This document shows, one piece after another, positions 23,853 through 31,540 of a stretch of 38,809 nucleotides of DNA (positions within the stretch are counted from its first letter, which is position 1; every line of letters starts with the position of its first letter). Both the position numbers and the translations under genes were made by a program. Below the pieces are notes generated by a model. It made no database searches. It saw only the letters and a list, made by a program, of their open reading frames with translations, and was not told the origin of the DNA. This stretch comes from Eubacteriales bacterium (GTDB lineage Bacteria; Bacillota; Clostridia; Lachnospirales; Lachnospiraceae): positions 17,841-56,649 of the forward strand of contig JAUNGC010000026.1 in the NCBI GenBank assembly GCA_030524745.1, given 5' to 3'.

Positions 23853-23880
23853 AGTATATCAGCCTGATTTAAAATTGCAA
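23853..23880 (-). promoter_or_regulatory. Predicted promoter of the Rpn-like gene
   Basis: On the minus strand TTGCAA (23875-23880), 16 bases and TATACT (23853-23858), with TGA before the -10 box as in extended -10 promoters. It leaves a 5-prime leader of about 150 bases. Confidence 0.6.
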
Positions 23881-24004
23881 GCGCCTTTTTTATTTTTTAC
23901 ACCGCGAACATGTAAAGGATAATGCGCAAAGAATGGAATGAGAAAACAAAACTGTCTTCTTTTGTCAGTTTTTGCATAAATATAACCAGTTTCTTCCAAA
24001 AATA

Positions 24005-24033
24005 TTGCGATATTATAAATTTCTTTGTATACT
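24005..24033 (+). promoter_or_regulatory. Predicted promoter of the channel-like gene
   Basis: TTGCGA (24005-24010), 17 bases and TATACT (24028-24033), about 35 bases before the ATG at 24068. Confidence 0.65.
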
Positions 24034-24067
24034 TAATCATAACAAATTTCATTAAAGGAGGAAGCAC

Positions 24068-25252
24068 ATGTTCACTTTTCTTAATTCTTTTCTGGCCGGC
24101 ATTCCCAACATATTATGGGCGATTATTCTGCTCGTAATCGCGTTTATTGCCGCTGTTATCGTACAGTCACTCGTCACCAGACTTTTGCAGAAATTCAATG
24201 CAGAAAAATGTCTGGGAAAATTAGGGGTAAAGGACGCCGACACCAAAAGCTCTGTCGTATTTGTTGCAAAACTGGCGTATTTTATCACTTTCCTTCTGTT
24301 TTTGCCGGCTGTTTTGGATAAGCTTGGAATGCAGAGCGTTTCTTCACCCATTATGAGCATGGTAAATACGTTTCTGGCATTCATCCCTAAACTTGTGGGA
24401 GCCGGCATCATTATCGCCGTCGGCATGTTTCTGGGAAAACTCATCAAACAATTGCTGATTCCCATATTAAAGGCGATTAAAATCGATTCTCTTCAGGAAA
24501 AAGCCGGTATCGAAACCTCCGACAGCACGGCGCTTTCCTCAATTCTTGCAAATATTGCTTATGCGATTATCATTCTTGTGGCAATCACTGCCGCTTTGGA
24601 ACAGCTCGGAATCGCTGCGATTTCGGATCCGGCAAACGATATTGTTTCCTCAATTTTTGCCATGATTCCCAATGTTCTGGGCGCTATCGTAATCGTTGCA
24701 ATCGGCGTATTTATTTCCAGACTGGTCTCTAAGCTGCTGGAAAATGTTCTTGCAGGAGTCGGCGCCGACAATCTGGTATCGAAAATTACGGGAAATCCAG
24801 AAAAGAAGGTTTCGCTTTCCAGGATTCTCAGCGAAGTTGTAAAATATGTGCTGATCGTTATTTTCCTGGTTCAGGGAATCAATATCTTAAATCTGCCGGT
24901 TCTTACACAGATCGGCGCCGCAATCATCGGCTACATGCCCGCAGTGCTCAGCGCAGTCATTATCATCGCAATCGGCATTTTTGCGGCCAATACCGCTGAA
25001 GCCGCTCTGGTTAAGAAGTTTCCTTCCGCCAAAGCAAGCGCGCTTGTGACTAAGATTGCGATTTACGCGCTTACTGCAGTCATGTGTTTCAGTCAGTTAA
25101 ATGTTGCCGCAAAAATTGTGGAGACTACGTTCCTCCTGATTATCGCAGCACTGTGCGTTGCGTTCGCTATCGCTTTCGGCATCGGCGGCCGCAAATTCGC
25201 TGCAGATACCATGGAAAAGCTCGAACAAAAAATGAAGGAAAACCAAAAATAA
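24068..25252 (+). CDS. Mechanosensitive-channel-type TM-helix repeat protein
   Basis: A 394-residue membrane protein with AAAGGAGG before the ATG. It has at least four internal repeats of one helix unit: GIPNILWAIILLVIAFIAA, FIPKLVGAGIIIAVGMFLG, MIPNVLGAIVIVAIGVFIS and YMPAVLSAVIIIAIGIFAA. Each starts with an x-P-x-(L/V) turn. This matches the conserved TM_helix repeat (PF05552 type) found at the N terminus of some MscS-like proteins. The MscS beta domain is not visible, so channel function is unproven. It has its own promoter and a strong terminator. Confidence 0.88.
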   Translation: MFTFLNSFLAGIPNILWAIILLVIAFIAAVIVQSLVTRLLQKFNAEKCLGKLGVKDADTKSSVVFVAKLAYFITFLLFLPAVLDKLGMQSVSSPIMSMVNTFLAFIPKLVGAGIIIAVGMFLGKLIKQLLIPILKAIKIDSLQEKAGIETSDSTALSSILANIAYAIIILVAITAALEQLGIAAISDPANDIVSSIFAMIPNVLGAIVIVAIGVFISRLVSKLLENVLAGVGADNLVSKITGNPEKKVSLSRILSEVVKYVLIVIFLVQGINILNLPVLTQIGAAIIGYMPAVLSAVIIIAIGIFAANTAEAALVKKFPSAKASALVTKIAIYALTAVMCFSQLNVAAKIVETTFLLIIAALCVAFAIAFGIGGRKFAADTMEKLEQKMKENQK

Positions 25253-25270
25253 TTTTCACATACATACCGG

Positions 25271-25299
25271 AAAAGAGCTGCCGCCCGACAGCTCTTTTT
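25271..25299. terminator. Rho-independent terminator
   Basis: AAAAGAGCTG pairs with CAGCTCTTTT around an eight-base loop and is followed by T-rich sequence, 18 bases after the channel-like gene. The A-run makes it usable for the convergent lipoprotein gene as well. Confidence 0.93.
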
Positions 25300-25322
25300 C
25301 CTTTTTACGCATATTCTTCGCC

Positions 25323-25799
25323 TCATTCTTCCGCAGTTGTTTTTTCCTTCTCAAAACGGATCCATCTCATATCATCCGAATCGCTGCCATACGGCAGAAA
25401 GATATCGATACTGTTTTCATCCACGTATTGATAACCATAGCCTGTGCCGAAATTGGACTGATCGTCCTTTGTGGGAATTTCCGAACCATCCACTTCCGAT
25501 GTGATTTCTCCGTCCATCGTGCCGCATCTGGCCGTGATATCCGAAACCTCTCCTGTGTCCAGATAAAGCTCTCCGTTCACCATGACCATGGGGCGGCGGT
25601 CTCCCAAAATCGCTTCTGTCGATTCCGCTTCCCGCTCAACAGTCTCATCGAACGAAGTCCCTTCGCTTTCTGCATCCGTTTGAATAAATCCGCTTTCTGT
25701 CCCGGGTTCTTCGCCAGGATGCTCCATTTTGCCGCCGCAGGCCGCAAACGACATAACTGCCGTCATGCAAAATAACAAACAACACCTCTTCATCCTCAT
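25323..25799 (-). CDS. Small lipoprotein of unknown function
   Basis: A 158-residue protein with a GAGGG site before the ATG. The signal peptide MRMKRCCLLFCMTAVMSFAAC ends in a lipobox (FAAC, C21). An acidic, Ser/Glu-rich tether of about 45 residues follows, then a compact domain with MVMVNGELYLDTGEVSDITA, YGYQYVDENSIDIFLPYG and MRWIRFEKE. It should be anchored outside the membrane. Family not recognised. It may be cotranscribed with the DUF3592-like gene 54 bases upstream, though a separate promoter is possible. Confidence 0.75.
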   Translation of the reverse strand: MRMKRCCLLFCMTAVMSFAACGGKMEHPGEEPGTESGFIQTDAESEGTSFDETVEREAESTEAILGDRRPMVMVNGELYLDTGEVSDITARCGTMDGEITSEVDGSEIPTKDDQSNFGTGYGYQYVDENSIDIFLPYGSDSDDMRWIRFEKEKTTAEE

Positions 25800-25853
25800 A
25801 AATTCTGCCCTCTTTTCCTTTTTCTATAAAGACGAAAAGCAACGGCATTGGTT

Positions 25854-26378
25854 TTATGTAAGATCCACAATTTTTTGAGACAGCTTCCGTTCCGCGTCCA
25901 CATAATATTTTCTGAAATCATTCGGATCCACATAAACTTCTATTTCACTGCCTTCCGGAAAAATGAGAGCCGGATTTGTCCAGAGATTGCCGCTTTTAAA
26001 CCGATAGAACAGATCCGCATACTCGTCTTTCCAGGTGCAGTAAATCACATAGGGGTTTCTTCCGTTCACATTATAACTTCTGTTTCTGTCAATACTTTCC
26101 ACGGTCGCATATAAAACTCTTCCCTTTTCGAGCAGGCGTTTGTTTTTTTGTTTTTTTATCCTCAAAATAATCAGCGGTACAGCTCCTGTACAGAAAAATA
26201 CAATGCCCAGGATCATGAGTATAAGAAACGCCACATACATACCTGATTGGGCCCGCACCTCCCATGGATCTCCAGTATCACATAAATTTGCCAAAAGAAT
26301 CATTGCGCCTGCCAGCAGTCCGATGCCGATTACTGCAAATATCAGAAACATCACCGTTAATACATTATTCTTTTTCAT
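25854..26378 (-). CDS. DUF3592-like membrane protein
   Basis: A 174-residue protein. The start is the ATG giving MKKNNVLTVMFL, with GGGGAAGG upstream; an in-frame ATG nine codons earlier has no ribosome site. Two membrane helices (about 6-30 and 45-72) are followed by a soluble beta-rich domain: GRVLYATVESIDRNRSYNVNG, PYVIYCTWKDEYADLFYRF, GSEIEVYVDPNDFRKYYVD. That order of strands is typical of DUF3592-type proteins. Function unknown. Confidence 0.75.
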   Translation of the reverse strand: MKKNNVLTVMFLIFAVIGIGLLAGAMILLANLCDTGDPWEVRAQSGMYVAFLILMILGIVFFCTGAVPLIILRIKKQKNKRLLEKGRVLYATVESIDRNRSYNVNGRNPYVIYCTWKDEYADLFYRFKSGNLWTNPALIFPEGSEIEVYVDPNDFRKYYVDAERKLSQKIVDLT

Positions 26379-26424
26379 GCCTTCCCCAACTCCCTTCACC
26401 TTCATTTTCTGGAAATGGAATCCT

Positions 26425-26619
26425 TTATCCGATCACACCGGTTTTCTCATACGTTTCAATCAACGCCATAATATGCCCCAGGTTCCCTTTTCCCGCAAAA
26501 ACCGACGCATCGAAAAAATTCTGTTTCCGGTCAATCCAGAGCAAATCGTTTTCTTCCCCATGCACCTGAACGTCACTGTTCAGAAATCCTGCATGATTTC
26601 CCGCCGTTCCGAATCTTCT
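26425..26619 (-). pseudogene. Orphan coding fragment (possible gene remnant)
   Basis: A 64-codon frame on the minus strand reads like real protein (NSDVQVHGEENDLLWIDRKQ, then FFDASVFAGKGNLGHIMALI and ETYEKTGVIG) and ends in TAA at 26425. It has no ATG and no ribosome site; the only starts are non-ATG, such as a GTG at 26565. Its 5-prime end overlaps the transglutaminase-like gene in another frame. It looks like the C terminus of a gene whose front was lost. Family not recognised. It could also be a short functional peptide. Confidence 0.4.
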
Positions 26620-27337
26620 TTACATTCCTGTTCATCAGATGTCTTCCCAGATTTTTATATAAAAACTCCTTAAAGCCGGACATTTCCTGATGATGCTCCT
26701 TCAGCAGTTCATCCGGAGAATTGTATACCCCGAAATCCTGATTGATTCCCTCGCTTTGAATATAGGTATTGTTGGCATTCCAATCGATCTGCGGGTTCTG
26801 AAAGTCGCTGACCGCCACCCCGTAGCCGCAGAACGCTCCGGTACAGGAACTGTTCTGTTTCTGCAGCTTTTCCAGATATTCCTTATCCAGAATAAACGCT
26901 TCCAGCTCATACCATTTTCCCTGATACAGGACCTCCACCCAACTGTGAAACACGTTATTCGGGGCATTCCGATACACAATTCCCGTCATGGCGCCCTTCT
27001 GCAGCTTTTTATCGATGGTAAAGCCGTGCACTCTGCAGCAGATTCCCACTGCCCGCAGCAGCGCCATAAACAGCGTTCCCTTTGTATTGCACTGTCCGTA
27101 GCCGTCCCGAAGCACCTGCGCTGCGGATATTTTATCGCTGACATTATAACCAAACGCGATCTCATCCCTGACAAAATTATAAATGCTTCCGATTTTGTGA
27201 AAATCATCCAGATTTTTCCATCCCCGCTGTTCCACCAGCGCCTGAATGGATTCCGACTGATAATCCAGCATTGGGGTTGCCTTCAGATATTTTTCCCGAT
27301 TTACGAAATCTTCCCTTTGTGATAAATCTTCCTTCAT
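26573..27337 (-). CDS. Transglutaminase-like cysteine peptidase-fold protein
   Basis: A 254-residue cytoplasmic protein. The transglutaminase-like core has C83 (YGQCNTKGTLFMALLRAVGI), H131 (NNVFHSWVEVLYQGKWYELEAF) and an acidic third residue, either E146 or D151. The usual Asp position in W-x-x-x-D appears to be Glu here. Upstream, YNFVRDEIAFGY is the common lead-in helix. No signal peptide. The C-terminal 15 residues may be frame-altered next to the orphan fragment. It starts 24 bases after the dCMP deaminase gene ends, in a run of minus-strand genes. Substrate unknown; this fold includes proteases, amidases and cross-linking enzymes. Confidence 0.88.
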   Translation of the reverse strand: MKEDLSQREDFVNREKYLKATPMLDYQSESIQALVEQRGWKNLDDFHKIGSIYNFVRDEIAFGYNVSDKISAAQVLRDGYGQCNTKGTLFMALLRAVGICCRVHGFTIDKKLQKGAMTGIVYRNAPNNVFHSWVEVLYQGKWYELEAFILDKEYLEKLQKQNSSCTGAFCGYGVAVSDFQNPQIDWNANNTYIQSEGINQDFGVYNSPDELLKEHHQEMSGFKEFLYKNLGRHLMNRNVKKIRNGGKSCRISEQ

Positions 27338-27361
27338 CCTCTATCTCTTCTTCCTTATTTC

Positions 27362-27856
27362 TTACTCACAATCCTGTATATACCATTCCAGTTCCTTTGC
27401 CGGAATAATCTCATAATTATCCTTCCCGTCGCCAACCCGCAGGATCACATTTCTGATCCCCGCCTGAATAATCAATCTTGCACACAGCGGGCAGGGCTTC
27501 GCTTTATGTACGGTGCAATCTTCCGGATTCACTCCTGCCAGATACAAATCAGCACCCAAAGTCTGTTCCCGTGAGCAATTCAGAAGCGCATTGGCTTCCG
27601 CATGTACGGCCCGGCACAGGCCATAGCCTTCTCCCTGATGCAGATTTCTCTTTATCCTGGGACATTCCCCGATATCGCAGCAATTCTCAAACCCTCTGGG
27701 AGAGCCGTTATACCCCGTAGAGATTACAGCGTCATCCTTCACGATCACCGCTCCGTATTTACGCTTTAAACAGGTGCTCCGGTAAGCGAAATTTTCTGCG
27801 CAGTTTAAATAGGTATCTGTTTTGGATATTCTCCTATTTCCGGTCGGCATCACCAT
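27362..27856 (-). CDS. dCMP deaminase-family zinc enzyme
   Basis: A 164-residue cytidine/deoxycytidylate deaminase-fold enzyme with GGAGG before the ATG. Zinc ligands are H85 (VHAEANALL, with E87 as proton shuttle), C122 and C125 (PCPLCARLI). Extra Cys residues at about 59, 60 and 65 (NCCDIGECP) match the second, structural zinc site of dCMP deaminases. The expected reaction is dCMP to dUMP, feeding dTMP synthesis. The residues GYNGSPRG bind the nucleotide. It starts 24 bases after the amidase gene ends. Confidence 0.93.
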   Translation of the reverse strand: MVMPTGNRRISKTDTYLNCAENFAYRSTCLKRKYGAVIVKDDAVISTGYNGSPRGFENCCDIGECPRIKRNLHQGEGYGLCRAVHAEANALLNCSREQTLGADLYLAGVNPEDCTVHKAKPCPLCARLIIQAGIRNVILRVGDGKDNYEIIPAKELEWYIQDCE

Positions 27857-27880
27857 GTCCGTTCCTCCGCTAAATCTTTA

Positions 27881-28663
27881 TTAACATCCGGGATGAATCA
27901 CATACATATCTGAAATCTGTTTTCTTCCCTGCTCTCCGAAATCCATCTCCGTGAAGTTCAAATCATATATCATCAAATTTTCCGTATTTCCTGCCGGCTC
28001 CTTCAGCACATGTCCGGAACGGTCAAAGAGAGCCGTCGGCGCAGTCTGATAGGGGTATATTGTATTTACAGTCAATGTATAACAGACGTTTTCCACCGCT
28101 CTCGTACGAATGTGGGATTTTATCAGTTCATATCTTTCAGGATCGTCTTTTTGCGAAACATCATAAAAGAGAATAATATTCAAATCCGTTCCCTCTTTAT
28201 ATAATTCTCTGAAAAATTCCGGAAATCTGACTTCATAGCAAATTCTGATGCCGATTTTTAAATTATCCGCTTTAAAAACCCCTATGCTGCTGCCTGCACG
28301 GAAGTTATCTTTGTCCCATCCCCACAAAGCTCTCTTATAATATACAGTATTTTCACCATCAGGAGCAAAAACAATTGCACTGTTTAAGTATTCATCCTTT
28401 TCTTTCAAAATGGTTCCCGCAACGATAAAAATATCATGCCTGACCGCCATTGTTTGCAGTTCTTCATGAAACCGGGCCAACTGTTCAAAATTAATATCGA
28501 CCGGACTCTCCAGATCATATGGAGGATAACCGGTCAGCGCACATTCCGGAAATACCAACAGTCTTACTTTTTCCAAAGCAGCCTGTTCCACCGCCTTTTT
28601 GATTATCTCCATGTTGCATTTCATGTCACCTGTTACGGCAAACTGATAAGCGCCTATTTTCAC
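27881..28663 (-). CDS. Nitrilase-superfamily carbon-nitrogen hydrolase
   Basis: A 260-residue enzyme. The start is taken as a GTG (MKIGAYQFAVTG), since GGAGG lies six bases before it inside a longer frame that begins with ATG at 28678. The catalytic residues are E40 (VFPECALTGYPP), K110 (YYKRALWGW) and C142 (IRICYEVRFPE). These hydrolyse amides or nitriles through a Cys-acyl intermediate. The protein is cytoplasmic and of usual size. Substrate cannot be told. First gene of a probable run with the dCMP deaminase and transglutaminase-like genes. Confidence 0.92.
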   Translation of the reverse strand: MKIGAYQFAVTGDMKCNMEIIKKAVEQAALEKVRLLVFPECALTGYPPYDLESPVDINFEQLARFHEELQTMAVRHDIFIVAGTILKEKDEYLNSAIVFAPDGENTVYYKRALWGWDKDNFRAGSSIGVFKADNLKIGIRICYEVRFPEFFRELYKEGTDLNIILFYDVSQKDDPERYELIKSHIRTRAVENVCYTLTVNTIYPYQTAPTALFDRSGHVLKEPAGNTENLMIYDLNFTEMDFGEQGRKQISDMYVIHPGC

Positions 28664-28867
28664 CTTCCGCCTCCGCATATTTTAATTTCCAGTTAAACCA
28701 GAAGACTGATATCTGCACAGCCAATTTATTCTAAAGTATAACACAGGACAAACGATAAATCCATTCGCTCCGACCGTAAAATTTGCAGCGCTGAGTAAAA
28801 CAGAAAAGAACGGACGCACCTTGCTTTGCTGGCTGCTTACAGGCAGCAAGTTTATTATACAAAGATA

Positions 28868-28896
28868 TTGCAACGGGCAAATCGCTGTCGTATAGT
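28868..28896 (+). promoter_or_regulatory. Predicted promoter of the 28937 lipoprotein gene
   Basis: TTGCAA (28868-28873), 17 bases and TATAGT (28891-28896), about 40 bases before the start codon. Confidence 0.65.
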
Positions 28897-28936
28897 ATAG
28901 TTCGTAAAGCGTGGGACGAAAAGGAGGCGTTTAGGC

Positions 28937-29605
28937 ATGAAAAAGAAGATGGTTTTAATATTGACATTAAATCTGATGATTTTCCTTGTCGCTTGTGGTG
29001 ATAAAGTTTCAGAATCTGAGCCGGAAGTTCCAGCAGAAATTGAAACATCGGACTCCACTATTCCAGTATCCAATGCTGATGAAGCAACGGCAGATGAACT
29101 ATTAGATTTGTTTATCAATGGCACGATAGGCGCTGTTGACTCCGCAGATTTGACATCATCATTTTACATTACTGATTTAGATATGGATTCAGAAGAATGG
29201 GATTCCTATTCCATTGGTGAAAGAGTCGATCTTGACAATGATGGAGAAAACGAACTGATTATTTGCGGACCTTATGGTGGCATATACCTTGATGCGCGCA
29301 ATAACAAGGTCTATGAATTTGCTGCAGGAGAGGGTGATTCTCTTGTGCTTTCTTATGTTTTTTATAATGGCTCCACATGGATTATGTACAGCAACAGAAT
29401 GCATACAGGATATGAAGCATACCATATGGAAAAATATGAAGGGGCAGATAATTTAGTTGCAGAAATGAATTTTCATGAAGAACTTGTTGATGAAGATAAT
29501 GTGGAGGGCAAAGAAAAATATACATTGAATGGATCGGAAATATCTTATGATGAATATTTTGAATTATGCAGCAAGATTTTTGCAACTGAAGAAAATACAA
29601 ACTGA
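28937..29605 (+). CDS. Lipoprotein with D-x-D-x-D-G calcium-binding-like motif
   Basis: A 222-residue secreted lipoprotein with AAAGGAGG before the ATG. The signal peptide ends in FLVAC (C20) and is followed by a Glu/Ser/Pro tether. The body contains DLDNDGENELIICGPYGGIYLDA, cut here to the motif DLDNDGENEL, which matches Ca-binding loops of FG-GAP/VCBS-type domains. Further downstream is LNGSEISYDEYFELC. It is noticeably more AT-rich than its neighbours, which suggests separate ancestry. Similar lipoproteins occur in many Clostridia without assigned function. Monocistronic. Confidence 0.82.
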   Translation: MKKKMVLILTLNLMIFLVACGDKVSESEPEVPAEIETSDSTIPVSNADEATADELLDLFINGTIGAVDSADLTSSFYITDLDMDSEEWDSYSIGERVDLDNDGENELIICGPYGGIYLDARNNKVYEFAAGEGDSLVLSYVFYNGSTWIMYSNRMHTGYEAYHMEKYEGADNLVAEMNFHEELVDEDNVEGKEKYTLNGSEISYDEYFELCSKIFATEENTN

Positions 29606-29726
29606 TAAAGCATTGAAAAATTGAATATCAGACGCCCATGCCCGCCGGAGTATGCAGATCGCAACACCCTATGGAACGCCCGGCTTGTCCGGTGAATCAT
29701 TCTTGCCATTCCAGGGGAAATTTCCC

Positions 29727-29755
29727 CCGGAGCGGCGGATTGTACCGCGCTCCGG
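29727..29755 (-). terminator. Hairpin downstream of the MBL operon
   Basis: CCGGAGCG (29727-29734) pairs with CGCTCCGG (29748-29755), 35 bases after the last gene of the operon. It is followed in the minus sense by the palindrome GGGGAAATTTCCCC rather than a clean U-run. Probable but untypical terminator. Confidence 0.5.
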
Positions 29756-29790
29756 CAGCATATTCTTTTTCGGCTTCACTTCCCCGTCCT

Positions 29791-30780
29791 TTATTTGCTC
29801 CCCTGATGATAATATCTGGAAAGATTCTCTACGACGTCCTCCGGATCGTACATGACATCGGAAAGTCCGCCTTCTTTTATACAGCGCTTTCCGTTCGCCC
29901 GTTCTATAACCATATCACAGGTATAAGGATCGGCAATAACCGCCTGAATCTCCCGGTTGATATCGGTCACACACTGTGCCGGACTGTCCACATATCCATG
30001 CCCTGCCATGACATAATCAAATTCCTTCACTCTTTCCGCCAGTTTTTCCATCTGCTTTGCGCAGTAGGAAATCCCCATGCATTCCGGATGCAGAACCCCC
30101 GGCTTTGCGCTGTTTAATCCCAGCGCCAGCCCTTTTCTCCGGGATTCAAAAACAGCGTCTCCCGAATAGAGAATCCGGGATTTTTTATCCAGAAAGCAGC
30201 TCAGTCCCGGCGCATGCCCGCCCACATGAATCAGTTCGAGATCATAATCGTCCCCCAGATTGATGATGCTGTGATTTTCCAGATGCAGCGCGCGGTAAGG
30301 GCGGTAGGGGATCACATCCTCGTCTCTGTAATAATGGCGGTGCTGCGCTTCTCCCACATGGTTGAACTTCTTCCACCAGCCTTCATAATCGATTGCCTGC
30401 ATTTCCAGCATTTCCGCGCAGTATTTATGGCAATAAATTTCCTCCCACTGAGGATTTCCGCCGACATGATCGCCATGGGAATGGGTAACGGCGCAGATCA
30501 CGGGTTTTCCCGTCAGGGATTCTCCCAGTCCCTTCAAATCGCCGATTCCGTAACCGTTATCAATAAATATCGCTTTCTGCGGCCCTTCTATCAGATACAG
30601 CCAGTTATCTGCCACCGCATGCGTACAGGGCGCAAACATCGCCCAGACATTCTCCCGGATCCGAAAAACCTCCACATACCGGTCGATCGGATACACCGTT
30701 CCGCCGTACTGACTCCGCAGTTTCTGCAAATACGGCTCCACATCATCATGAACCGGTTTCACCGACGTCAGTTTCTCCAT
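29791..30780 (-). CDS. MBL-fold metallo-hydrolase (second paralogue)
   Basis: A 329-residue protein with GGGGAG before the ATG. The metallo-beta-lactamase metal motif is H100-S-H102-G-D104-H105 (THSHGDHVGG). Further ligands are the His of HVGGHAPG, the Asp of YSGDAVF and the His of MAGHGYVD. All ligands for two metals are present. It is paralogous to the first gene of the operon (36281-37288): both share PYVEV/RYVEV, GxGDLKGL and GGHAPG. Likely a hydrolase of esters, lactones or thioesters; no signal peptide. Last gene of the seven-gene operon, after a 103-base gap with a hairpin. Confidence 0.92.
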   Translation of the reverse strand: MEKLTSVKPVHDDVEPYLQKLRSQYGGTVYPIDRYVEVFRIRENVWAMFAPCTHAVADNWLYLIEGPQKAIFIDNGYGIGDLKGLGESLTGKPVICAVTHSHGDHVGGNPQWEEIYCHKYCAEMLEMQAIDYEGWWKKFNHVGEAQHRHYYRDEDVIPYRPYRALHLENHSIINLGDDYDLELIHVGGHAPGLSCFLDKKSRILYSGDAVFESRRKGLALGLNSAKPGVLHPECMGISYCAKQMEKLAERVKEFDYVMAGHGYVDSPAQCVTDINREIQAVIADPYTCDMVIERANGKRCIKEGGLSDVMYDPEDVVENLSRYYHQGSK

Positions 30781-30811
30781 AAAAATCTCCCCTTTCCCTA
30801 TATATGATGGA

Positions 30812-30832
30812 ACCCCCAGCGCGCCGGGGGGA
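30812..30832 (-). terminator. GC-rich hairpin before the last operon gene
   Basis: CCCCC (30813-30817) pairs with GGGGG (30826-30830) around AGCGCGCC. No U-run follows in the minus sense. It may attenuate or process the mRNA between the NTF2-like gene and the last MBL gene. Confidence 0.4.
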
Positions 30833-30883
30833 ACTGCATTTTCAGCGCCCTGAGAGTATCATCCTGTTTTTGTCGGGGCTAAC

Positions 30884-31540
30884 TTATTCCAGCCCGAACC
30901 ACTCCGAACTTTCCCGGTAAAGCTTTTCTATCGTTTCCGGCTTATCGCTCCCCGCCCAGCGATCCGCGTTTTTCAGCCCGCCGATGTTGCTGCGGCGGTA
31001 AGCCATATTCCAGTTAATTGCCCGAAACCGCATGAGTTCCTGTCTCGTTACGGTCAGTGTGCTGTCCATAAAAACGGGATCCATCCGGTCTTTTTCGTAG
31101 ATTCCTTCAAAATAGAGAATCCCCCATTTTCCGTCCCGCTTTTCCAGCCTGTAGTGCATTCTGCACCAGCACTGGGAATCCATCCATTCTCCTTTGATCT
31201 CCGTGCGGAAGTTCAGAAAGCATAAAATCTCTGCAATCGCCTTATTGCCGTTGAGCCACACAATCGTATCGTTTACGCGATGACCGTGAGACTCTGCCGG
31301 ACTGTCCGGCGAAATATTCTCCTTCGGCGTAATCGTGGGATTTCCCAGATATTCGCTGACCGGGCCTTCAAACCAGGTGGTGAACAGCCGTCCGTCCTCA
31401 TGCCACAGTTTTTTCTGCTGCCGCTTATATCCGTAATCCGTGCAATACCGGTCATATTCCACAATCTCCCGGATTCTTGCCTTCTCCGTCATTTCCTCCG
31501 CGGATAAATTCCCCATCGGAGCTTCGTAAAAATATTTCAT
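30884..31540 (-). CDS. NTF2/SnoaL-like protein, putative dehydratase or isomerase
   Basis: A 218-residue protein whose ATG overlaps the MATE stop (ATGA). The N terminus has a helix EMTEKARIREIVEYDRYCTDY, then a cone-shaped alpha/beta fold typical of NTF2-like enzymes: LFTTWFEGPVSEYLGN, HGHRVNDTIVWLNGNKAIAE, RMHYRLEKRDGKWGILYFEGI. The fold includes SnoaL-type cyclases, ketosteroid isomerases and dehydratases, with a pocket for a small hydrophobic molecule. His and Asp/Tyr residues in HGHRVND and YDRYCTDY are candidate catalytic groups. It is larger than BaiE-type dehydratases. In this operon it most likely acts on the same substrate as the reductases. Confidence 0.82.
   Translation of the reverse strand: MKYFYEAPMGNLSAEEMTEKARIREIVEYDRYCTDYGYKRQQKKLWHEDGRLFTTWFEGPVSEYLGNPTITPKENISPDSPAESHGHRVNDTIVWLNGNKAIAEILCFLNFRTEIKGEWMDSQCWCRMHYRLEKRDGKWGILYFEGIYEKDRMDPVFMDSTLTVTRQELMRFRAINWNMAYRRSNIGGLKNADRWAGSDKPETIEKLYRESSEWFGLE

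Larger units (their letters stand above)
23697..24067. other. Intergenic region between divergent Rpn-like and channel-like genes
   Basis: No gene is seen in these 371 bases. They hold a promoter for each flanking gene. The part nearest the Rpn-like gene is a GC-richer leader with TTGGAAAT (near 23727) and ATTTCCAA (near 23798) in inverted orientation, enclosing a short CCGCGTTTGCGG hairpin. The rest is AT-rich and featureless. Confidence 0.5.

Noticed and set aside
29638-30117. Plus-strand frame spanning the end of the MBL operon
   Set aside because: Mostly antisense to the MBL gene; the part outside it has hairpins but no protein-like sequence or ribosome site.
30884-31540. BaiE-like bile acid dehydratase and a bai-type operon
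   Set aside because: The NTF2-like fold fits loosely, but the protein is longer than BaiE and the other bai genes (CoA ligase, BaiCD, BaiH and others) are absent.
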